A DNA stretch of 41,923 bases from Candidatus Segetimicrobium genomatis (GTDB taxonomy: Bacteria > Sysuimicrobiota > Sysuimicrobiia > Sysuimicrobiales > Kaftiobacteriaceae): positions 1 to 41,923 of the forward strand of contig VBAI01000012.1 of NCBI GenBank assembly GCA_005882295.1. Direction: 5' to 3'. The notes below the pieces were generated by a model, which saw only the letters and a program-made list of their open reading frames with translations, had not been told where the DNA came from and ran no database searches. Each line of letters begins with the position of its first letter. The first letter of the stretch is position 1. The translations under genes and the position numbers were made by a program. Below are positions 36,114 through 41,923 of this stretch, piece by piece.

Positions 36114-37184
36114 TCATCTGCTGGCTTCAGCCCCACGGTCGGTGTATTCGTGCACCAGGTCGACCACGTAGCGCAACTGGTCTCGAGGCGTCTGCGGCAG
36201 CACGCCGTGGCCCAGGTTGAAGATGTGGCCGGGCCGGCCGTCGGCGTCGCGCAGGATCTCCAGCGTGCGCTGGCGGACGACCTCACGAGGAGCCAGGAGC
36301 ACGGCAGGGTCGAGATTTCCCTGGATGCCGCGGTCGTGACCAATCCGCGCCCATGCCTGGGCCAGGGACACACGCCAGTCCACGCCGATCACCTCACCGC
36401 CCGCCGCCGCCATCTCCGGCAGCAACCCAGCAGTTCCAGTTCCAAAGTGAATTATCGGCGCGCCCGCCGGGCGCAACGCCTCGACGATTGCCCTGGTCGA
36501 CGGCGCGACATATTGCGTATAATCTGCGGCACCAAGGCACCCGACCCAGCTGTCAAACAGTTGCACGGCGTGGACGCCGGAAGCGACCTGTGCGCGGAGA
36601 TAGCGGATGACCATGTCGGTGAGCAGCTCCATGAGATGCGCCCAGACGGCCGGTGCGTGATGCATCAATGCTTTCGTCACCAGATAGTCGCGAGAGGGAC
36701 CGCCTTCAATCAGATAACTGGCCAGCGTAAACGGCGCTCCGGAGAATCCAATCAGGGGCACGGGGGATGCCCGGCGGATCAGCCGGATGGTCTGCAGGAC
36801 CGCGGCCGTCGTGTCGTCCACCTCAAACGGCCGCAACCGATCCAGGTCGGCCGATGACCGGATGGGCTGTTCGATGACGGGCCCGCCATCGCGGAGCTCG
36901 AACTCCACGCCCATACTGCGCAAGGGCAGCATGATGTCGGCGAACAGCACCGCGGCATCCACCCCGAGCTCGGCCACCGGTCGCAGCGCCACCTCTGCCC
37001 CCAGGTCGGGATTGCGCACAATCTCAGGAAGCGAATAGCGCTCCCGCAACGCCCGGTACTCCGGCTGCGACCGGCCGGCCTGGCGCATGAACCAGACCGG
37101 CGTCCGGTCCGCGCGCTCGCGCCTGCATGCGCGGAGGAACCTATCGTTAGACGCAACGGACGCAACAGACGCGATAGACGGCAT
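36114..37184 (-). CDS. hemE: Uroporphyrinogen decarboxylase HemE
   Basis: 356 residues. TPVWFMRQAGR (the substrate-binding Arg motif), LFADIMLPLRSMG, GFSGAPFTLASYLIEGG and FNLGHGVLPQTP are all typical. Makes coproporphyrinogen III from uroporphyrinogen III. Its first dozen codons (SIASVASVASN) are encoded by a 9-bp tandem repeat at about 37148-37178. The ATG at 37184 is one base after the hemQ stop and has no obvious ribosome-binding site. Confidence 0.96.
   Translation of the reverse strand: MPSIASVASVASNDRFLRACRRERADRTPVWFMRQAGRSQPEYRALRERYSLPEIVRNPDLGAEVALRPVAELGVDAAVLFADIMLPLRSMGVEFELRDGGPVIEQPIRSSADLDRLRPFEVDDTTAAVLQTIRLIRRASPVPLIGFSGAPFTLASYLIEGGPSRDYLVTKALMHHAPAVWAHLMELLTDMVIRYLRAQVASGVHAVQLFDSWVGCLGAADYTQYVAPSTRAIVEALRPAGAPIIHFGTGTAGLLPEMAAAGGEVIGVDWRVSLAQAWARIGHDRGIQGNLDPAVLLAPREVVRQRTLEILRDADGRPGHIFNLGHGVLPQTPRDQLRYVVDLVHEYTDRGAEASR
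37148..37178. repeat. 9-bp tandem repeat in the hemE 5' end
   Basis: Three to four units of GACGCAACR type on the plus strand, in frame in hemE, giving an Ala-Ser-Val repeat. It resembles a single arm of the intergenic palindromes. Confidence 0.6.
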
Positions 37185-37185
37185 T

Positions 37186-37860
37186 TTATCCGAGTTGCCT
37201 GAGCGCGTCGTCGAGCGGCCGGTGGATCGCCGTAAGGATAGGCTGGTCGCGCAGCGTGTAGCGGCGCCCCTCGGTATCCCGCAGCGCCGTCACCAGATCC
37301 TGGAACACGGCCAGATCATCGGTCTCGTAGGCGACGATGAACTCCTGGTCGTCCAGTCCGGTCGAGTAGGCGAGCAGCTGGCGGACCTGCGGGAAGTCAT
37401 GACCGATGCGGATGTGCTCGTTCATCATCCCCTGGCGCACGTCTGGGCTAAGGCGGTACCAATCATGTGTTTTGGTGAACGGGTAGACGATGAGATACGC
37501 GGCGCGCTCGCCGTCCAGCAGCCCCTGCTCCTGCGTGCCAGGCCGTTTCACATACCGCGACGGGCGCAGCAGGCCGACGAACGAGTGCGCCACCCGCATG
37601 AACCGGCCCACCCCGGCCCGGAGCAGCGCGCTGCTGGATTCCTGAAGCGCATCGACCGATACGGCAAACCGGACCAGCACCAGCTCGGCGTCCGCGCGCA
37701 GGCCAGCCGTCGCATACGCCAGGGTCTGCACCTCACCTGCGGTCGTGCGGACCTGCTGGCGAAATGCGTCGAGGTCTTCTTCCCGCTGCGAGGCGGGCAG
37801 CCTGCGCCAGGCCGGGTCCACCTGCAGCGCCAGCACCTGGACCACCTCTGGGGCGCTCAT
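37186..37860 (-). CDS. hemQ: Heme-dependent coproheme decarboxylase HemQ
   Basis: 224 residues of the chlorite dismutase fold, HemQ/ChdC type. Converts iron-coproporphyrin III to heme b. The segment NEHIRIGHDFPQVRQLLAYSTGLDDQEFIVAYE contains the candidate axial His, and YPFTKTHDWYRLSP the Tyr and Trp-rich region. ATG 37860 overlaps the hemB stop by four bases. Its presence indicates the coproporphyrin-dependent heme pathway. Confidence 0.93.
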   Translation of the reverse strand: MSAPEVVQVLALQVDPAWRRLPASQREEDLDAFRQQVRTTAGEVQTLAYATAGLRADAELVLVRFAVSVDALQESSSALLRAGVGRFMRVAHSFVGLLRPSRYVKRPGTQEQGLLDGERAAYLIVYPFTKTHDWYRLSPDVRQGMMNEHIRIGHDFPQVRQLLAYSTGLDDQEFIVAYETDDLAVFQDLVTALRDTEGRRYTLRDQPILTAIHRPLDDALRQLG

Positions 37861-38852
37861 CGCGGGCCCAGCCACGTCGCGGCGTCCCTGGCATGATAGG
37901 AGATGATGAGATCGGCTCCCGCCCGGGCAATCGCCGTCAACAGTTCCAGCACCGTCCGGCGCTCATCCAGCCAGCCCTGTTGCACCGCAGCCTTGACCAT
38001 GGCGTACTCCCCGCTGACGTTGTACGCCGCCAGCGGCGCCGTCACGGCGTGCCGGATGCGGTGGAGCACATCCAGATACGGCAGCGCCGGTTTCACCATG
38101 ACGATGTCGGCGCCCTCCGACAGGTCCTGGGCGACTTCGCGTTCGGCCTCCCGCGCGTTGGGAGGATTCATCTGATACCCGCGCCGATCCCCGAACTGTG
38201 GAGCCGAGCCGGCTGCGTCGCGGAACGGCCCGTAGAAGGCCGACGCGTACTTCGCTGAGTATCCCATGATGGCCACGTGCTGGCAGCCTGCCTCATCCAG
38301 CGCCCGGCGGATGGCCGCTACCTGCCCGTCCATCATCGCGCTCGGCGCCACCACATCCGCGCCGGCCACCGCCTGTGTCACCGCCGTCCTGCCCAGCACT
38401 TCCAGGGTGGCGTCGTTATCCACCTCGCCATCCCGCACGAGCCCGCAGTGACCGTGGGTTGTATACTCGCACAGGCAGACGTCGGTCATGACGATCAGAT
38501 CGGGATGCTCCGCCCGCAGCGCCCGCGCCGCCTGCTGGACGATGCCATCGTCGGCGTAGGCGCCGCTGCCGGCAGGATCCTTCGCGTCGGGGAGCCCGAA
38601 GAGCAGGACGGCATTGATGCCCAGTCCACGGAGCGCATCCGCGTCAGCGACGGCCTCGTCCACGGAGAACCGGAACTGGCCGGGCATGGACGGGATGGGC
38701 TCACGGACGTGCCGGCCGCCACGCACAAACATGGGATAGACAAATTGATGCGGGTGCAGGCGCGTCTCGCGGACCAGCTCTCGCATCGTGTCAGTCCGCC
38801 GCAGCCGCCTCAGCCGGACGGCGCGGTCAGGATGTCGTGTAACCTGCAGCAA
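37857..38852 (-). CDS. hemB: 5-aminolevulinate dehydratase HemB
   Basis: 331 residues. The start is proposed as TTG 38852, with GAGGAGAG 8 bases upstream, inside the 3' end of hemD; the next ATG (38786) would remove conserved sequence. Active-site lysines are Lys201 (YSAKYAS) and Lys254 (MVKPALPYLD). The DVCLCEYTTHGHCG motif (Cys126, Cys128, Cys136) indicates a zinc-dependent enzyme. Condenses two aminolevulinate molecules to porphobilinogen. Confidence 0.94.
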   Translation of the reverse strand: MLQVTRHPDRAVRLRRLRRTDTMRELVRETRLHPHQFVYPMFVRGGRHVREPIPSMPGQFRFSVDEAVADADALRGLGINAVLLFGLPDAKDPAGSGAYADDGIVQQAARALRAEHPDLIVMTDVCLCEYTTHGHCGLVRDGEVDNDATLEVLGRTAVTQAVAGADVVAPSAMMDGQVAAIRRALDEAGCQHVAIMGYSAKYASAFYGPFRDAAGSAPQFGDRRGYQMNPPNAREAEREVAQDLSEGADIVMVKPALPYLDVLHRIRHAVTAPLAAYNVSGEYAMVKAAVQQGWLDERRTVLELLTAIARAGADLIISYHARDAATWLGPR

Positions 38853-39612
38853 GTGACGCTCTCCTCTCGTCGATCGCCTCGATGATGCCGTCCACGCTGT
38901 ACCGCGGGGCGACGACATCCACCTGCCAGCCCATGCCCCGGACCGCGTCGGCCGTCACCGGGCCGATCGCCACGATGAGCACACCGCCGAGCGCATCGTC
39001 GATGTGCACGCGCTGGGCCAGGCGCGCAAATCCACGCACCGTGGACGCGCTGGTAAACACCACCGCATCGATGCCCTCGTCCCAGGCCCGTTGCAGCGGA
39101 CCGTCGGATTCCGGCGGCGCTTCAACGGTGCGGTAGGCTACCACTTCGTCGACCACCAGGCCCCTCGCCCGCAGGCGGACCGTGGCGACCGGTGAGGCCA
39201 CCTCTCCGCGAATCCGGAGCACGCGCTGCCCCGGCGATGCCGGGAGCTCATCACCGGCGGCTTCTCCCAGGTACCGCGACGGCACCCACGGATCGGACAC
39301 CCCCACTCCGGCCAGGGCGGCGGCGGTCCCCGGTCCAATCGCCGCCCAGCGCACGGTGGCCGGCAGCGCATCTGTCACCCCCAACGCCCGTCTCCGGGCG
39401 AAGAACGTGTCCACCCCACTGGCACTGGTGAACAGGACCCAGGGGTACAAGGCGAGCCGGTCCAGCGCAGCGTCGACGCCGTCCCACGCCGCGGGCGGAT
39501 GGATGGCGACCGCGGGAACCACCACAGGTTCCATCCCAATCGCCCGCAGCCGGGTGGCCAGCGCCCCGGCGTGGTCCACGGGCCTGAGGACCAGCACGCG
39601 CGGTGTCCGCAC
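38827..39612 (-). CDS. hemD: Uroporphyrinogen-III synthase HemD
   Basis: 261 residues: two Rossmann-like halves, with VLFTSASGVDTFF in the first and DAVVFTSASTVRGFARL and VAIGPVTADAVRGMG in the second, the usual HemD signatures. Closes and flips ring D of hydroxymethylbilane. GTG 39612 overlaps the hemC stop by one base (TAGTG). Overlaps hemB by 26 bases. Confidence 0.93.
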   Translation of the reverse strand: MRTPRVLVLRPVDHAGALATRLRAIGMEPVVVPAVAIHPPAAWDGVDAALDRLALYPWVLFTSASGVDTFFARRRALGVTDALPATVRWAAIGPGTAAALAGVGVSDPWVPSRYLGEAAGDELPASPGQRVLRIRGEVASPVATVRLRARGLVVDEVVAYRTVEAPPESDGPLQRAWDEGIDAVVFTSASTVRGFARLAQRVHIDDALGGVLIVAIGPVTADAVRGMGWQVDVVAPRYSVDGIIEAIDERRASLAAGYTTS

Positions 39613-40547
39613 TATCGTTCCTGCGCCCCAAGGATCAAATCGGAGGCGCGGCCCAGCAGGTCCTCAGCCAGCGATCTCCCGAGACCTTCGGCATCCGTGA
39701 TCAGACCCTTGCCGGCGACGGTTTCGATGCGGCGGCCGTCCGGCGCGGCAATGGCGGCTTCCAGGCTCACCTGCGTGCCCTCGATCCGGGCGAAGGCGGC
39801 GACGGGGAGATGGCATCCTCCCGCCAGTCTGGTGAGCACGGCGCGTTCAGCGGCGACGGCATGGCGCGTCGGCGCGTGGTCGGCGGCCGCGGCGATCCGC
39901 GCGGCCCGGCGATCTCTGGTCCGCACCTGCACTCCCAGCGCCCCTTGGCCAGGCGCCGGCGGCAGAATGTCCAATGGCAGCCACTGCGTGATGCGCGATT
40001 CTAATCCCAGCCGGCACAACCCCGCCCCGGCCAGGCACACGGCATCGACGTCTCCGGCATCAACCTTCTGGATGCGGGTCTCCACGTTGCCGCGAATCGG
40101 GACGATCTCCAGGTCGCGCCGGTACACGCGCAGGAATGCCGAACGGCGTGGACTGCTGGTCCCGAGGCGCGCCCCCAACGGGAGCGCCTCCAGCGTCAGG
40201 TGCTCGCGGCTCACGATGACGTCGCGCGCGTCCTCCCGCTCGGCGACGGCGGCGATGGTGAGCCCGGGTGTCGCGGCGGACGGCAGGTCCTTCATACTGT
40301 GGACCACCGCGTCGATCTCCGCCGCCAGGAGGGCGAGCTCCAGTTCCTTGACAAAGAAGCCGACGTCTGGCAGTTGATGCAGCGGGCGATCGGGATGCCG
40401 GTCCGCCACGGTGCGGATCGTGCGCACAGCGAAATGCACTTCTGGATACGCAACACGGAGCGGCCGGAGCACGAGTTCGGTCTGCCGCAAGGCAAGCTGG
40501 CTCCCGCGCGTCCCCACCACAAAGTCCCGCGCCAGCGTCTCATTCAT
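39612..40547 (-). CDS. hemC: Hydroxymethylbilane synthase HemC
   Basis: 311 residues. GTRGSQLALRQ at the start, HSMKDLP with the catalytic Asp87, GTSSPRRSAFL, IRGNVETRI, and the dipyrromethane-cofactor Cys245 in AGGCHLPVA. Polymerises four porphobilinogens. ATG 40547 overlaps the stop of the hemA remnant by four bases. Confidence 0.97.
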   Translation of the reverse strand: MNETLARDFVVGTRGSQLALRQTELVLRPLRVAYPEVHFAVRTIRTVADRHPDRPLHQLPDVGFFVKELELALLAAEIDAVVHSMKDLPSAATPGLTIAAVAEREDARDVIVSREHLTLEALPLGARLGTSSPRRSAFLRVYRRDLEIVPIRGNVETRIQKVDAGDVDAVCLAGAGLCRLGLESRITQWLPLDILPPAPGQGALGVQVRTRDRRAARIAAAADHAPTRHAVAAERAVLTRLAGGCHLPVAAFARIEGTQVSLEAAIAAPDGRRIETVAGKGLITDAEGLGRSLAEDLLGRASDLILGAQER

Positions 40548-40687
40548 CGGGCCACCTCAAATGCCTGGCCAGCGGTCGTCGCCGTCCGGGCGATGTCGTT
40601 CCCGGTGTGCGCGGCGCTGAACGCGAAGCGGTCCCTGACCTCCAGGGGGGCGGTGGTGTGGCTGAGACCAATGACCGTTAGGTGCAT
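40544..40687 (-). pseudogene. hemA: hemA remnant: N-terminus of glutamyl-tRNA reductase
   Basis: A 47-codon frame, MHLTVIGLSHTTAPLEVRDR then FAFSAAHTGND. The first 24 residues are an unmistakable glutamyl-tRNA reductase N-terminus. The next 23 residues do not continue the enzyme, and all catalytic and NADPH-binding parts (about 380 residues) are missing. Its TGA overlaps the hemC ATG, exactly as an intact hemA-hemC pair would. This looks like an in-frame internal deletion, real or an assembly artefact. A functional hemA or other source of aminolevulinate must exist elsewhere if heme is made. Confidence 0.8.
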
Positions 40688-40770
40688 CTGGCGGGCGTGC
40701 GGGCCTAAGAGAATCTAGGGAATCTTAGGCAATTGATTCCAATCCTGGGCGCGCAAATCCTGCCGGCAGG
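40688..40770 (-). promoter_or_regulatory. Gap between HD gene and hem operon
   Basis: Contains a CCTGCCGGCAGG palindrome (40759-40770) directly after the HD-gene stop, and an imperfect palindrome GCCTAAGA...TCTTAGGC (40703-40730) 16 bases before the hemA remnant start, overlapping a second GGAATC...GATTCC repeat. The latter could be an operator or hairpin controlling the hem genes. A TTGGAA box lies upstream but no good -10 is seen. Confidence 0.4.
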
Positions 40771-41466
40771 TTAGAGGAGTTTGGCGCCGTTGATCTGCAG
40801 TTTGAACTCACAGCCGAGGAACTTCGCCGCCCGCCGGCACATCACCATACGGGTGAGGAAGATCTCGAAGTACTCCATCACCTGCGACAGCTTCGTGTCG
40901 ATCCCGAGTTCCAGTGTGATCGTCCGGCTCTTCTCATCGACCCGTAGGAACGAGTGCTCGACCGCGTAGTTCACCCGGTCGTGGATGTCAAACGTCGTCG
41001 GATCGGGATTGCGCACGCGCGAGCGGTGCACGTCGGACTTATCGGCCAGGATCACCGCCGCGCCGACCGGGCTCACCGGCTCGCCGTGGCTCTCTTCGTG
41101 GTTGCCGATGGCCCCCATGACCACCGCGCGCTCGACGGCATCCATCCCCAACCGCTGGAGGATGACGTTGGCCAGATTCGCCCCGGTGTGTTCGTGGTTC
41201 ACGCGGCTGACCAGGTTGCCGATGTCATGTATGTACGCGGCGACGGAGGCCAGTTGCGCCTCCCGTTCCTGGTTCCCCAACCGCTTCAGGGTATTGTAGG
41301 CGATGCTCGCGGTGAGATTCGCGTGACGCGAGCCGTGCTCGGTGTACCCGATGGCACCGGTGTACTCGTTGGCCTTGTCGATGTACGCGGTGACTTCAGC
41401 GTCGCGCTTCACGTCCTCGAGTGTGACCAGCTTCGCGCCGGTGATACCCGCAGTCACTTCAGCCAT
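40771..41466 (-). CDS. HD-domain phosphohydrolase-like protein
   Basis: 231 residues. Metal-binding pattern: EHGSRHANLTA, then AAYIHDIGN (HD), NHEESHG and LADKSDVHRSRVR, giving the H...HD...H...D set of HD phosphohydrolases. Such cytoplasmic proteins of unknown substrate are common in thermophilic Gram-positives. ATG 41466 is preferred over GTG 41478, which abuts the AGGAG site. It follows yajC after 85 bases. Confidence 0.8.
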   Translation of the reverse strand: MAEVTAGITGAKLVTLEDVKRDAEVTAYIDKANEYTGAIGYTEHGSRHANLTASIAYNTLKRLGNQEREAQLASVAAYIHDIGNLVSRVNHEHTGANLANVILQRLGMDAVERAVVMGAIGNHEESHGEPVSPVGAAVILADKSDVHRSRVRNPDPTTFDIHDRVNYAVEHSFLRVDEKSRTITLELGIDTKLSQVMEYFEIFLTRMVMCRRAAKFLGCEFKLQINGAKLL

Positions 41467-41487
41467 GGCTTTGTTCACTCCTGTCGC

Positions 41488-41551
41488 GGTACCGCGTTCC
41501 CCCGTTCCCGCGCTCCGCCCCGAGCTCGCGAAGCGAGCGTGGGGGGTCCCG
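41488..41551. repeat. Gap with GTTCCC units and a GC hairpin
   Basis: GCGTTCCCCCGTTCCCGCG tandem units (about 41494-41513) and a GCTCGC-GAA-GCGAGC hairpin (41524-41538) in the yajC-HD gap. It resembles a degraded member of the palindromic repeat class; the right arm is short. Confidence 0.5.
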
Positions 41552-41884
41552 TTACGTCGGCGGTGGTGTCGTCGCGAGGGGAACGGGTTCCTGCTGTTTC
41601 TTGTTCCGCAGGTAACTGACCGCGCCCCGGTCGGCCTTCACGCGCAGGTTGGGCGCCAGCTCCAGGCTCAGCACCTCGCCGTCCACGTCCAGCACCACCG
41701 CATGCAGCCCGCCGATGGTGACGACCCGATCCCCCTTCTTCAGCTTGCCGAGCATCTCTCGACGTTTCCGCTGCTGGGCCTGCTGCGGCCGGAAGAACAG
41801 CAGGTAGATGACCACGTACAGCGCCACCATGAAGAGGATCGTGCTGACCGGAAACCGTTGCGTCGCCGCCTGCAGAACAACCAC
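41552..41884 (-). CDS. yajC: Preprotein translocase subunit YajC
   Basis: 110 residues: one membrane helix (about 14-32) directly followed by FFRPQQAQQRKRREMLGKLKKGDRVVTIGGL, the YajC signature. Accessory to SecDF-SecYEG. The start is GTG 41884. The gene upstream lies beyond the window end; only 39 bases of leader are seen. Confidence 0.93.
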   Translation of the reverse strand: MVVLQAATQRFPVSTILFMVALYVVIYLLFFRPQQAQQRKRREMLGKLKKGDRVVTIGGLHAVVLDVDGEVLSLELAPNLRVKADRGAVSYLRNKKQQEPVPLATTPPPT

Positions 41885-41923
41885 CCCACACCCCCGCCTC
41901 CAAAATCCGCTTCTCTATCCTAC

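Overview
This GC-rich bacterial window is almost wall-to-wall protein-coding. Positions 116-23117 and 30338-41884 are read on the minus strand, and 23370-30264 on the plus strand. I see no rRNA, tRNA, transposase, prophage or CRISPR array. The gene order radC-mreBCD-mrdA-rodA-rng-rplU-rpmA-obg-nadD-rsfS with a DUF4321 protein, HemQ-type heme synthesis and BshB/BshC-like proteins points to the Terrabacteria side (Firmicutes, Armatimonadota, Chloroflexota or a deep uncultured phylum near them). System I cytochrome c maturation and a Rieske/cytochrome b complex indicate a respiring organism. The phylum is inference only.

Layout. (1) 116-13406, minus: ribosome and GTPase genes (rplU, rpmA, obg, nadD, rsfS), a GNAT protein, a SPOR protein, RNase G/E, and the rod-shape set mreBCD/mrdA/rodA with radC. 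(2) 13505-17093, minus: tatC/tatA, small membrane proteins, an NDUFA9-like SDR protein and a polyprenyl diphosphate synthase (quinone tail). (3) 17216-23117, minus: an unusual Rieske/cytochrome b cluster. In transcription order it holds a diheme cytochrome c, a Tat-type Rieske protein, a Qo-type cytochrome b, two tiny membrane proteins, a second cytochrome b fused to a 2[4Fe-4S] ferredoxin, an MvhD-like [2Fe-2S] protein, a 35-residue membrane protein and a cupredoxin lipoprotein. (4) 23370-30264, plus: a BNR-repeat protein and a MoaD/ThiS-like protein, then ccmABCDEFGH. (5) 30338-33404, minus: BshC-like protein, BshB-like deacetylase and a family-2 glycosyltransferase. (6) 33421-40687, minus: an HTH regulator, a membrane protein and the heme genes hemH, hemE, hemQ, hemB, hemD, hemC plus a 47-codon remnant of hemA. 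(7) 40771-41884, minus: an HD-domain protein and yajC.

The most exciting region is 17216-23117. The Qo-type cytochrome b (20169-21341) keeps the two histidines expected to bind heme bL but has Arg and Met at both positions that should bind heme bH. The second cytochrome b (18417-19616) keeps all four histidines, lacks a recognisable PEWY-type Qo motif, and carries a cytoplasmic-type ferredoxin domain next to MvhD. I propose a heterodimeric bc-type complex. One quinol electron would go through Rieske to cytochrome c or cupredoxin. The other would go bL to bL to bH to ferredoxin and MvhD. The adjacent ccm operon, Tat genes and heme genes would supply its cofactors and export.

A second theme is a set of intergenic repeats. 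About ten gene junctions carry a palindrome whose two arms are tandem copies of a 7-9 bp unit, with a different unit at each site. Several overlap stop codons and add short tails to proteins (Obg, CcmH). They also occur between genes of one operon, so they are not simply terminators.
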